A stretch of DNA of 64,000 nucleotides from Nitrososphaerales archaeon (GTDB lineage Archaea > Thermoproteota > Nitrososphaeria > Nitrososphaerales > Gagatemarchaeaceae), in assembly GCA_032906765.1 (NCBI GenBank), contig JAJTZB010000004.1, positions 1 to 64,000 of the forward strand. The letters run 5' to 3'. The position numbers were made by a program, and so were the translations under genes. Positions 43,758 through 51,388 of this stretch are shown here, piece after piece (the first letter of the stretch is position 1; every line of letters begins with the position of its first letter). The notes beneath the pieces are model-generated. The model was not told the origin of the DNA. It saw nothing but the letters and a program-made list of their open reading frames with translations, and searched no databases.

Positions 43758-44927
43758 TTGACCAGAGACTCGACCAAGTCTGTCCATGAAGCTGAGCCGA
43801 TTGACGAGGCTTCTGGGTCAATTGTCACCCCCATCTACCAAGTGGCCACGTTCGGGTTCTCCAAGGCAGAGGACGTCTCGAAAGCGGTGCACGGTAAGAG
43901 CGGCAGGTACGTCTATACGCGCTGGGACAACCCGACCACCTCAAGGCTGGAGCGGAAGCTCGCATCCTTCGAGCACGCCGAGGACTCGGCTTTCTTCTCC
44001 TCGGGGATGGCTGCAATCTCGACCTCGGTTCTGGCGTTCGTCAAGAAGGGAGACCACGTTGTGGCAATCCGAGACCTCTACGGAGAGACGTTCAAGCTGA
44101 TGAACGGGACACTGCCCAGGTACGGGGTCGACACAACGCTCGTAGACACGACCGACTTTCAGAAGATGGAACGCGCGGTGAAGAGGAACACGAAGCTCGT
44201 CTACATCGAGAGCCCAACCAATCCGACGCTGAAGCTCGTCGACATCTCGAGGGCGGCGAAGCTGGCCCACGCCGCAGGCGCGCTGCTTCTGATCGACAAC
44301 ACGTTCGCGTCGCCAATCAACCAGAAGCCGCTGGAGCTCGGCGCCGACATCTCCCTCCACAGCGCGACGAAGTACCTGAACGGCCATGCAGACGTCGTTG
44401 CAGGCGCTGCGGCCGGGGGCAAGGAGAAAATCGGGGCAGTGAAGATGATGCGGAGGACGCTCGGCGGGACGCTCGACCCCCATGCCGCGTGGCTGATTCT
44501 GAGGGGAATGAAGACGATGGCTCTGAGAGTGAAGGCCTCGAACGAGAACGCCCAGGCGCTGGCCGAGTTCCTCTCGAGGCACAGGAAGGTGAAGACCGTG
44601 CACTACCCTGGGTTGAAGACGCACCCTCAGTATGGACTTGCGAAGAGGCAAATGCGCGGCTTCGGCGGGATGATGAGCTTCGAGCTGAAAGGCAACCTCC
44701 GGGACGCGATGAGATTCACGGAGAGGCTGAGGATACCCTACCTCGCTGCGAGCCTGGGTGGAGTGGAGACGCTCGTCTCCCAGCCAGCTGTGCTCAGCCA
44801 CCACCAACTGACCCCCGCCCAGAGGGCCAAGACGGGCATCCCGCCGACTCTGATTCGCCTTTCGGTCGGGATAGAGGACAAGGAGGACTTGATCAAGGAC
44901 TTCGAGCGAGCGCTGGCGTCGGTATGA
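43758..44927 (+). CDS. PLP-dependent transsulfuration enzyme (cystathionine gamma-synthase/lyase family)
   Basis: The protein (389 residues from TTG 43758) has the family pattern: TPIYQVATFGF, the YTRWDNPTTSRLE loop, FSSGMAAI, LLIDNTF, the PLP lysine in SATKYLNGHADVV, and the conserved SLGGVETLVSQPA near the end. It may make or break cystathionine or use O-acyl-homoserine; sequence alone does not separate these. TATA-like CTATCTATTTAC lies about 30 nt upstream. The 3' end overlaps the tiaS 3' end by 35 bases. Confidence 0.9.
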   Translation: MTRDSTKSVHEAEPIDEASGSIVTPIYQVATFGFSKAEDVSKAVHGKSGRYVYTRWDNPTTSRLERKLASFEHAEDSAFFSSGMAAISTSVLAFVKKGDHVVAIRDLYGETFKLMNGTLPRYGVDTTLVDTTDFQKMERAVKRNTKLVYIESPTNPTLKLVDISRAAKLAHAAGALLLIDNTFASPINQKPLELGADISLHSATKYLNGHADVVAGAAAGGKEKIGAVKMMRRTLGGTLDPHAAWLILRGMKTMALRVKASNENAQALAEFLSRHRKVKTVHYPGLKTHPQYGLAKRQMRGFGGMMSFELKGNLRDAMRFTERLRIPYLAASLGGVETLVSQPAVLSHHQLTPAQRAKTGIPPTLIRLSVGIEDKEDLIKDFERALASV

Positions 44928-46113
44928 CGGAGTTGAAACGAAGCCAGTCGGCTACCGCTTTCGAGGGCTTTCCCGCGACCTCGTTCCCGTAGCGAATCAG
45001 CGGCTTCGACAGGTGCCTGTTCGCCCTCGGAGAGGCGACGTACGAACCTGTGACGAGTGTCCTTTCCCCTCTGTCGGACGCCAGTGAAAGCACGTCGATT
45101 CTCTCGACGTTGAGCACCTTGGGGTGGAGCGAGGTGGCGCGCCTCACGCCCCCGTAGGCCTTGACCTCGTCCCCCTGGCGCAGAAGCTTCGCCGCTCTGC
45201 GCAGGTCCCCAGTCGGCTCGTAAACGGCGCAGTGGCGTCTCTTATCCCCAGTGCGGAGGGTGAAGTAGAGGTGCCCCCCTTGCCCCACCTCGAGGTCCTC
45301 GACGTTCCCGACGACCCAGCCGGATGAGAAGACCTTCCAGTCGAGCTCACGCGCAAGGTGGGCTTCGGTGTGCTGGTTTGACAGGTAGACCATGTGGCCG
45401 TCCAGTTCCTCCCCTTTCCGAATCATCTCGAAGGCGCTCACGACAGTCTCAGGCGAGTCGCCGCGGATTCCTACGAAGACGGGGTCAGGACCGTGCGGGG
45501 CAATCAGCACCTTCCGCTTCTGATAGTCATAGTTGTTGAAAGTTCGCGGATAGGTCAGTCGGTCCATCTCCTTCACAGACTGCGCGTCGACAGCCCTCGG
45601 CTTTCCCCAGAATTCCTTCAGCCTGTAAGAAATCAGCTCGTAGGTGTGGTCGAAGCGCTCGTCAAAGCCAAGCGATGACGCCGCACCTACCAAACCCATG
45701 CCGTTCCCGAGCGTCATCGTTCGCACGCCGAATTCGCGCAGGAGCTTCTCGACTCTGTGGACGTTCACCAAGCCGCAGAGCGCGTCGAGGTAGAGCCCTT
45801 CGAACGGTTTGATGGACCCTAGGTCATCGAGGAAGACGACACCAGAGTTGGCCCCGCCGTCCACGTCGGAGAGTTCGGAAACCTTGGAACAGATGCGCCG
45901 AAATGCACGTTCGGAGTCGGCTGTCTCAATCGACAGGCAGACGGCCGCGTTGCCCCTGGTCTTGAAAGGGATGTTGGGGTTCAGCCGCACGAGTCTCGGG
46001 TACGGCAGGACCCTGAGGTCGTCCCGGAGGTCGGCGGCGATTCTGTACGCGAGGTAGGTGGTGCAATAGCCAGCGGAAGAGTCTGTGTCGTCGAGGCCGA
46101 CGAAGCATTTCAA
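44893..46113 (-). CDS. tiaS: tRNA(Ile2) 2-agmatinylcytidine synthetase
   Basis: This 406-residue protein starts MKCFVGLDDTDSSAGYCTTY, the TiaS signature, with the kinase-like part TFNNYDYQKRKVLIAPHGPDP, an OB-fold domain (VYEPTGDLRRAAKLLRQGDE) and a C-terminal region. It loads agmatine on C34 of the AUA-reading tRNA-Ile, so that the anticodon CAU reads AUA and not AUG. It is essential in archaea. It is convergent with the transsulfuration gene. Confidence 0.95.
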   Translation of the reverse strand: MKCFVGLDDTDSSAGYCTTYLAYRIAADLRDDLRVLPYPRLVRLNPNIPFKTRGNAAVCLSIETADSERAFRRICSKVSELSDVDGGANSGVVFLDDLGSIKPFEGLYLDALCGLVNVHRVEKLLREFGVRTMTLGNGMGLVGAASSLGFDERFDHTYELISYRLKEFWGKPRAVDAQSVKEMDRLTYPRTFNNYDYQKRKVLIAPHGPDPVFVGIRGDSPETVVSAFEMIRKGEELDGHMVYLSNQHTEAHLARELDWKVFSSGWVVGNVEDLEVGQGGHLYFTLRTGDKRRHCAVYEPTGDLRRAAKLLRQGDEVKAYGGVRRATSLHPKVLNVERIDVLSLASDRGERTLVTGSYVASPRANRHLSKPLIRYGNEVAGKPSKAVADWLRFNSVIPTPALARSP

Positions 46114-46164
46114 CGGGAATCGGAGACGGGTTGAGCTATTTTAGTTTGGGGAGGCCTAATGCTG

Positions 46165-46395
46165 CTAGGCTTCCACGACGATCATAGTGAGCGTGCTTCG
46201 AACCTTGTCGAGGCGTCGGATGTTCCAAGTGATGGTCTCCTTGACCTTGTCCATCGTGTCTGCTTCGACCCTGGCCACGATGTCGTAGACTCCATAGACC
46301 ACATAGACGTCCTTGACGTTCTGAATCGCCTTTAGCTTCTTCAGCAGGTCTTCCTCAGCGCCAAGGTCAGCATTGATCAAAACAAAGGCCATCGG
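46165..46395 (-). CDS. stand-alone AsnC/Lrp-type ligand-binding (RAM) domain
   Basis: The protein has about 76 residues from ATG 46395 (MPMAFVLINADLGAEEDLLK). It consists of only the alpha/beta ligand domain of Lrp/AsnC regulators (VKDVYVVYGVYDIVARVEAD, TLTMIVVEA), without a DNA-binding part. Such RAM-only proteins bind amino acids or partner with full-length Lrp proteins. The frame is open to 46473. TATA-like TTATTACT at about 46437 fits the shorter start. Confidence 0.85.
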   Translation of the reverse strand, partial: PMAFVLINADLGAEEDLLKKLKAIQNVKDVYVVYGVYDIVARVEADTMDKVKETITWNIRRLDKVRSTLTMIVVEA

Positions 46396-46482
46396 CATCT
46401 CTAATTCGCTGCCTCTCGCGCTTCTATCGTAGCGTGTAGTAATAACCGTTGCTGCTTTTATCTTCCGAAGCACTCCATTGAT

Positions 46483-47172
46483 GTGCCGAAGTATCGTTCG
46501 TGGGGACAGGTTGGTGGATACTTCGATGGTGATGGAACAATTAGTTTCTCAGACACGACCAACCAGCCATACAAGCTGAGTCTGTCACTCATCTTTGTTG
46601 ACCAATCAGTCGACCAGATTAGGAACGTCAGGGAGTTTCTGATTCGAAATGGTGTGAAGCCTGGTAACGTGCTGAAGATGTCAATGGGAAATGCGTACAT
46701 GGTGGCGGTAAGCCAGTTAGATTCGGTCGAGCAGACCTTGAGGTACATGCTGCCTTATCTGTGCAAGAAGGCCAACGAAGCGCGGGCCGCTTTGGACTAT
46801 TACGAAGGTAGGATTACGGGTAACCAGCTGGCCCTGGTCTTCCGAAACGAAGTCGAAGCTGGCAGGCGAGAACGACGTAACAGAAAAGTCCCCATTGACG
46901 TACCATACAAGCGCCCCGAGGGTGACCGATTGATGAAGCAACTTCGCAATGATAGGCTCAGAGACGCATTCGGAAGATTCAGGGCCAAGGTGACGCCGAG
47001 AGATTACGAGAAAATCAGAAGAGAACACTTTGACAGAGGCAAACGGCTGTGTGACCTAACGAAAGAGTACCCTCAGTATGCGAGAGAGACGATCCGCAGG
47101 GTCCTCGGCGGAGGTCGGGGCTACGTCCTGGTCAAAGGAAGAGGGCGGGTCAACGCGAGCGACAACAGATAA
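46483..47172 (+). CDS. LAGLIDADG endonuclease-like protein with C-terminal HTH
   Basis: This 229-residue protein has a LAGLIDADG-type motif close to the N terminus (WGQVGGYFDGDGTISFS) and following strands (KLSLSLIFVDQSVDQI). The basic C-terminal half contains an HTH-like segment (LCDLTKEYPQYARETIRRVL) probably for DNA contact. GTG 46483 fits CTTTTATC about 25 nt upstream, so it is leaderless. It stands free between the RAM gene and tsr3; no intron or repeat at its ends was found. Confidence 0.75.
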   Translation: MPKYRSWGQVGGYFDGDGTISFSDTTNQPYKLSLSLIFVDQSVDQIRNVREFLIRNGVKPGNVLKMSMGNAYMVAVSQLDSVEQTLRYMLPYLCKKANEARAALDYYEGRITGNQLALVFRNEVEAGRRERRNRKVPIDVPYKRPEGDRLMKQLRNDRLRDAFGRFRAKVTPRDYEKIRREHFDRGKRLCDLTKEYPQYARETIRRVLGGGRGYVLVKGRGRVNASDNR

Positions 47173-47210
47173 AGGGGGCAGAAAGGACTCGGCGATTTGG
47201 CCCGGGCAGA

Positions 47211-47723
47211 GTGATGAACCTCTTCGCAATCGAGATGGGCCAGGACGACCCAACGAAGTGCACGGCGCGGAAGATGATTCACATGGAGATGGTCAAGGGC
47301 GTCAGTCGAAAGTTCCACGCCTCCGACAGCACAATAGTGCTCAACCCGTACGCGCACAGGGTCCTCTCGCCTCCCGACAGCAGCGCAAAGGGAATCTTGG
47401 TCGTGGACTGCTCCTGGAACTTGGCACAGGAGGTCTTCTTCAAGAGGCTGGGCGGTAAGCACAGGAGGCTGCCCATCCTGCTGGCCGGAAACCCGATAAA
47501 CTACGCGAGGCCAGGAGTGCTCAGCTCCCTCGAGGCGTTGGCCGCGGCGTTGTACATCCTAGGCGAGGTGGAGGAGGCGGAGCGCTACCTGTCAATCTAT
47601 AAGTGGGGCCCGACCTTCGAGACACTGAACAAGGAGCCGCTCGAGGACTACAGGAAGTCGAGGACTGAGGGCAAGGTCCTTCAGCGCGAGCGGGAGTACT
47701 TTCCGCAGCTCTTCGAGCGCTGA
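47211..47723 (+). CDS. tsr3: rRNA aminocarboxypropyltransferase Tsr3 (DUF367)
   Basis: This 170-residue protein contains DDPTKCTARKMIHMEM, SPPDSSAKGILVVDCSWN, and RRLPILLAGNPINYARPGVLSS followed by LEALAAALYILG, all signatures of Tsr3. It moves the aminocarboxypropyl group of SAM to the hypermodified pseudouridine of small-subunit rRNA. Normal archaeal length. Convergent, two bases from the VOC gene. Confidence 0.95.
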   Translation: MMNLFAIEMGQDDPTKCTARKMIHMEMVKGVSRKFHASDSTIVLNPYAHRVLSPPDSSAKGILVVDCSWNLAQEVFFKRLGGKHRRLPILLAGNPINYARPGVLSSLEALAAALYILGEVEEAERYLSIYKWGPTFETLNKEPLEDYRKSRTEGKVLQREREYFPQLFER

Positions 47724-47725
47724 AC

Positions 47726-48076
47726 CTACATCCAGAACTCGTTCCCGTCTAGGTCTTTCAGTATCGCGTACTTCCCGGGGGCCCACGGCGCGTCCGTCAG
47801 CTCCACCTTGAACTGGACGCCCTTGGCCTTCAGCTCCTTGTAGGTCCTGTTCTTGTCGTCTGATGCGAGGTAGATGCCTGTATTTCCGCCCGGTCGGTCG
47901 TCCTCCCAATCAGCGCACTTTTCGCAGAGATGGATCGTAATCTTGGAACCCTTGGGCTTGGCCGTGACCCAGTGACCCTGCACGCTGACCTCGAAACCGA
48001 GCTTCTCCTCGTACCACTTCGCCGCCTTCTTCGCGTCGTTGACGAGGACCGGAACAGAGCCGATATCAGTGAACAT
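47726..48076 (-). CDS. glyoxalase/VOC-family protein
   Basis: This 116-residue protein has one VOC domain: VPVLVNDAKKAAKWYEEKLG, ITIHLCEKCADW, and the C-terminal strand KYAILKDLDGNEFWM with a metal Glu. Family members include lyases, dioxygenases and resistance proteins; the substrate cannot be told. It is divergent from the RNase P RNA gene, whose 5' end lies 74 bases away. Confidence 0.88.
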   Translation of the reverse strand: MFTDIGSVPVLVNDAKKAAKWYEEKLGFEVSVQGHWVTAKPKGSKITIHLCEKCADWEDDRPGGNTGIYLASDDKNRTYKELKAKGVQFKVELTDAPWAPGKYAILKDLDGNEFWM

Positions 48077-48149
48077 GAAGGAGCAGCTCTCCGGTACGCA
48101 CTTAACGGTTTGGAGAAAGGATTAATCACCCCTGCACGGGCTCGTGGGG

Positions 48150-48443
48150 GACGCGAGTTGGCGGACGGGCCACGGGGATCTCCTGGGGAAGTTCCTCCCT
48201 CGCAGCAGGACGCACGGCGCCGAGAGGCGCAGCCGGAGACGGCTGGCTCCAGAACAGAAACGAGACCCGACCCACCAAGTGCGGTGATGGGGCGACCCTG
48301 AGGTCGGTGGGGATCGGGATGAAACGGCTGACCCGTGCGGAGCAAGGCCGAACGTGGTCGATGAAACGCCTGCAGAAGACCAGGGTGGGCCGCTGAGCTG
48401 AATCTCGTCTAGAACAGAAGGAGGACTACGGCCGACACGTGTC
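48150..48443 (+). ncRNA. rnpB: RNase P RNA
   Basis: Several archaeal RNase P RNA landmarks appear in order: GGGGAAGTTCCTCC (P4 5' strand, with the bulged U), CAGAACAGAAACGAG, GGATGAAACGG, GGAGCAAGGCCGAAC, GATGAAACG, CGCTGAGCTGAATC and AGAACAGAAGGAGGACTAC. The last pairs with the first to form P4. P2 pairs GTTGGC (48157-48162) with GCCGAC (48431-48436), and P1 pairs GACGCG (48150-48155) with CGTGTC (48438-48443). About 294 nt, a normal size. A weak TATA-like GGATTAATC lies about 25-30 nt upstream. It cleaves tRNA 5' leaders with Rpp proteins. Confidence 0.9.
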
Positions 48444-48620
48444 GCACGTAACCTCGGGCGGAAGACCTCCGCCCCTGGCTACGGAGCATAACCCCCGACG
48501 CGACGGTGGCGGCGGAAGGTTTTGTTCGAGAGCCGATTCGGGGATTCATACCGGTCATGCCGTAAGTAATCGCTGATGGTATTTATTCTCCACGAAGCGT
48601 CTGTGCCGGAAGGGGTTCGT
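48419..48620 (+). repeat. rnpB 3' end plus structured flank, copy A
   Basis: From AGGAGGACTA inside the rnpB P4 strand onward, about 200 bases recur in diverged form at 59404-59600. Just after rnpB a two-part hairpin forms: CGTAAC (48447-48452) with GCTACG (48478-48483), and GGGCGGA (48456-48462) with TCCGCCC (48468-48474). The pairing is kept in copy B by compensating changes. A short frame beginning MVFILHEAS at 48576 has a counterpart in copy B. Confidence 0.75.
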
Positions 48621-48707
48621 CAACTGTTCATGACACGTGCGATGACGGAAGACTCACGAGGACTGCGCCGACAAATAGAAGCTCAGAAACGTTATTCCGA
48701 TGACAAG

Positions 48708-48738
48708 AAAAAAGCCCGTAGGCGCGGTCGCCTACGGG
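48708..48738 (-). terminator. hairpin plus T-run terminator of the DUF4382 gene
   Basis: A perfect 10-bp stem (48715-48724 with 48729-48738, loop of 4) is followed on the minus strand by CTTTTTTC. The hairpin overlaps the last codons of the gene. Confidence 0.7.
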
Positions 48739-49604
48739 GTGGTGGACTTGGTCGTTGTAGTTGTTGAAGTTGTCGCGCTTGCGGTGCCAGTCGTCGTTTC
48801 GGTCACATCAGTGGTGTGAGTAGTGCTGTTGTTGCCTGAACCCCTCTCCACGGCTGTCGTGTGGATTACCGGGGTCAGGACGCCGCCCTGGCTTATGTGG
48901 ACGAGGCTGGGCGTAATGTCGAAGGTAAGGTCTGTGGAGCCATTGGTCTGAACCCCGAAATGAATCGGGATCATCAGCTTTCCATCGGCCACGACCTTGA
49001 GCTGTTCGGATGTACCGTCTGTGTAGAATGCCTTTGCGCCCGTAATACTGAGGATGACTGAAGTTATGTTACCCGCAGGCATCTTTGTGGCCCCGAGAAG
49101 AATCGATTGCCCCTGTAGCTTCGTCAGGTTGACGTTGGTCCCGACGTTGGAGGGGACCTTGAAGATGAAGGTGTTCTGCGGCTGAGTTGAACTCTGCGAC
49201 GTTGTCGTCGTGGTTGAAGTAGTGGTCGACGATGACGAAGAAGTGTTACTCGTAGACGTGCTCGAAGAACTGGTCGAACTCGATGAGGAAGTTGAGGTTG
49301 TGGAAGACGTTGTGGTCGCTAGGCTACCTTGGTACCTCAGTTCTACGCTCGAAACGTTCACCAGGAGGTATCTCAGCGTATTACTACCAGGCGGCGCGTC
49401 TGTCAGGTAGATGTTGAGGGTCCCAGTCCCGCCTTGGGCTGAAGTTGAGGAGACCTGGCCAGAGGGCAGTGCCTGGGTCGAGGCGTTTCCTGCGCCCGAA
49501 GTGTTCATCCCGAATGGGTTGTATGCGAGCGCCGCCCCGACTATGACGGCTGCGACTACTACAGCGACGGCTACGTAACTCAGTGTTCTGTTTCTTGAGG
49601 GCAT
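48732..49604 (-). CDS. secreted DUF4382-type protein with Ser/Thr-rich insert
   Basis: This 290-residue protein has an N-terminal membrane/signal segment (LSYVAVAVVVAAVIVGAALA) and a DUF4382-type domain (GTLNIYLTDAPPGSNTLRYL) split by about 50 Ser/Thr residues. The domain resumes at VGTNVNLTKLQGQSILLGA, with a low-complexity Thr-rich tail. It is probably an exported, perhaps glycosylated surface protein of unknown function. It is the first gene after rnpB and lies inside the stretch bracketed by the rnpB repeats. Confidence 0.82.
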   Translation of the reverse strand: MPSRNRTLSYVAVAVVVAAVIVGAALAYNPFGMNTSGAGNASTQALPSGQVSSTSAQGGTGTLNIYLTDAPPGSNTLRYLLVNVSSVELRYQGSLATTTSSTTSTSSSSSTSSSSTSTSNTSSSSSTTTSTTTTTSQSSTQPQNTFIFKVPSNVGTNVNLTKLQGQSILLGATKMPAGNITSVILSITGAKAFYTDGTSEQLKVVADGKLMIPIHFGVQTNGSTDLTFDITPSLVHISQGGVLTPVIHTTAVERGSGNNSTTHTTDVTETTTGTASATTSTTTTTKSTTP

Positions 49605-49797
49605 TTTCTGGTCCCTGTCCTTCCTTGCGCAATATAGATTATGCCATGCTATTGAAAGTGCCCGGGCCGGTCGGGAGCTGAAAGATTTTCAAATTCCGAT
49701 AGCCGAAGTGTTGATTCGTCGATTCCCTTGCTGGCCGAGGGTCTGCCCATGGCGGCATTACTGAGTCCTTTGAGCGCCTCCAGCTTCTAGACGTCGA

Positions 49798-49935
49798 CTA
49801 TTTCGTCGATGTAATTCCAGCGACGAGAGCCGCAATCACAATCAATGCTGCCACCCTCACGATGACGTATCCCGGCACGATGTCGAAGAGGTTGACTGAA
49901 TGAATGCCAATCCTTTCTGCACCGCCCGCGCTCAT
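49798..49935 (-). CDS. small single-helix membrane peptide (putative)
   Basis: This 45-residue frame (MSAGGAERIGIHSVNLFDIV) ends in one membrane helix (VIVRVAALIVIAALVAGI). It lies just downstream of the radical SAM gene on the same strand. The open frame extends to 50160, but the upstream part looks random. Support is a plausible membrane helix only. Confidence 0.35.
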   Translation of the reverse strand: MSAGGAERIGIHSVNLFDIVPGYVIVRVAALIVIAALVAGITSTK

Positions 49936-50181
49936 GAGTAAAAGCCGATTGCCACCACTACAGCTCCCAACAAGATGGGAGTCATGCCTACGATCTACGT
50001 TCGCACTCAAATGACCTGGCGTTCCAAGGCCTGCCCAGTCGTCCACCTTCTGCGAAGCCTCTGTATCCCTAAAACATTGGGGATTACCCCTAACGTTTGA
50101 TAGGTCGCCCGTCGCCGCCCTTGCTTCGGTTGCTGTTTTAGTTCCGGCAAGCCTCAACACGACTGGAATCGATTACGCGAT

Positions 50182-51324
50182 TTAGGCCAGCGGTGACACC
50201 GCATAGCTGGCTGCTGGAACGTACGGGCAGGCGGGGTCCTCTCCGAAAGCATCCCCGAGCTCGGCGAACGCCCTGGACCTCGAACCTCCGCAGATTGTAC
50301 GGTACTCACACCTACCGCAACGGCCCTTTAGCTTTGAGGGATTTCTCAAATCTGCGAAAAGCTCATTCGACCTGTAAACTGAAACGAGGTTGTCTTCTGG
50401 AACCTTGCCTGTGCGTATCGGCAGGAACCCGCTCGGATAGACTTCGCCGTCATGGCTGACGAACATGATGCCCCTTCCGTCCCCGGTCTGTGTTGCCTTG
50501 ACGGAGGGCTGGGCTGTCGGGTTTCCTTCGAGGGCTCGCAGCCGCGCCGATAGTCTTTGATACGCTTCGCCGGTTGGCGGGCCAACCTGCTTCTGACGCT
50601 CGATGCGCACCCTCCTGAAGTTCGGCCCCTCCGCCGTTCTGACGGGCATGCCGTACTGCGAAGCGTCGTAAAGGAAGTGCATCACCTCTTCGCACTCGGA
50701 AGGTTGCAGGCTTTCGAGTGAAGCGCCGCGACCCGTGCGAATCAAGAAGAAGACTTCCCACGCGACCGAGCCTGCTTCTTTCACGATGTGGAAGATGTCG
50801 GCCAGCTCGTCAATATTGCTCCTCATCACCGTGGTGTTGACCTGTGCTCTCAATCCTGCGTCTTTGGCTGTCTGAAGGGCGCGAATCGTTCCGCGCCAAG
50901 TGCCTGGAACGCCGCGGAGCCTGTCGTGTGTGTAGGGGGAAGCCCCGTCGAGGCTGACCGACATTATGTCGACATCCAGCTCCTTCATTCGAGTTATTGT
51001 CTCCTGATTGAGCTTCGGCGTCACACTTGCGGCGACGGCGACATAGATTCCATTCTTCTTCGCGTGCTCGACCAAATCAAAGAAGTCTTGTCGCATGAGC
51101 GGATCGCCCCCAGTCAGAAGTAGTGCGGGGTAAGGCTCTCCAAAATCCAGCAACTGGTCGATAACCGCCAGACCCTGCGAATGGTCCAGCTCGCCCGGGA
51201 GGGACCTCCGAATCGCCCTAGCTCTGCAATGACGGCAGGCAAGAAGGCAGGCCTTCGTAGTCTCCCAGCACACGAAAAACGGAGCCTGGGAGACGTCCGT
51301 CCTCAGTGTCCACGGTGGTCGCAT
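50182..51324 (-). CDS. radical SAM/SPASM protein (AhbC/AhbD/NirJ-like)
   Basis: From ATG 51324 (380 residues) the [4Fe-4S] motif is CLLACRHCRA (Cys 26, 30, 33), followed by LLLTGGDPLMRQDF and a C-terminal SPASM region, GRCGRCEYRTICGGSRSRAF and DPACPY. The family resembles the heme-pathway enzymes AhbC, AhbD and NirJ and related TIGR04053 proteins. Its position, divergent from hemA and sharing an operator-like palindrome, points to tetrapyrrole work such as decarboxylation of coproheme. The reaction is inference. The frame is open upstream to 51516 inside hemA. Confidence 0.85.
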   Translation of the reverse strand: MRPPWTLRTDVSQAPFFVCWETTKACLLACRHCRARAIRRSLPGELDHSQGLAVIDQLLDFGEPYPALLLTGGDPLMRQDFFDLVEHAKKNGIYVAVAASVTPKLNQETITRMKELDVDIMSVSLDGASPYTHDRLRGVPGTWRGTIRALQTAKDAGLRAQVNTTVMRSNIDELADIFHIVKEAGSVAWEVFFLIRTGRGASLESLQPSECEEVMHFLYDASQYGMPVRTAEGPNFRRVRIERQKQVGPPTGEAYQRLSARLRALEGNPTAQPSVKATQTGDGRGIMFVSHDGEVYPSGFLPIRTGKVPEDNLVSVYRSNELFADLRNPSKLKGRCGRCEYRTICGGSRSRAFAELGDAFGEDPACPYVPAASYAVSPLA

Positions 51325-51334
51325 TGCGAGGGGA

Positions 51335-51358
51335 ATATAACTAACACTAGTTAAATAT
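51335..51358. promoter_or_regulatory. shared heme-cluster promoter with palindromic operator
   Basis: The inverted repeat ATATAACTA-acac-TAGTTAAATAT overlaps the TATA-like elements of both divergent units (hemA to the right, ATG 51389; radical SAM to the left, ATG 51324). One bound regulator could control both. Confidence 0.55.
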
Positions 51359-51388
51359 AATACCGCCCAGCCGAAGTCGAAACGCCAA

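Noticed and set aside
48576-48767. Short gene beginning MVFILHEAS after rnpB
   Set aside because: It resembles the start of a frame in copy B only because the DNA is repeated; the rest diverges, and it ends over the terminator of the opposite gene.
49210-49410. Acidic/Val-rich plus-strand frame
   Set aside because: It is the complement of the Ser/Thr-rich repeat of the DUF4382 protein and has no start signal or family.
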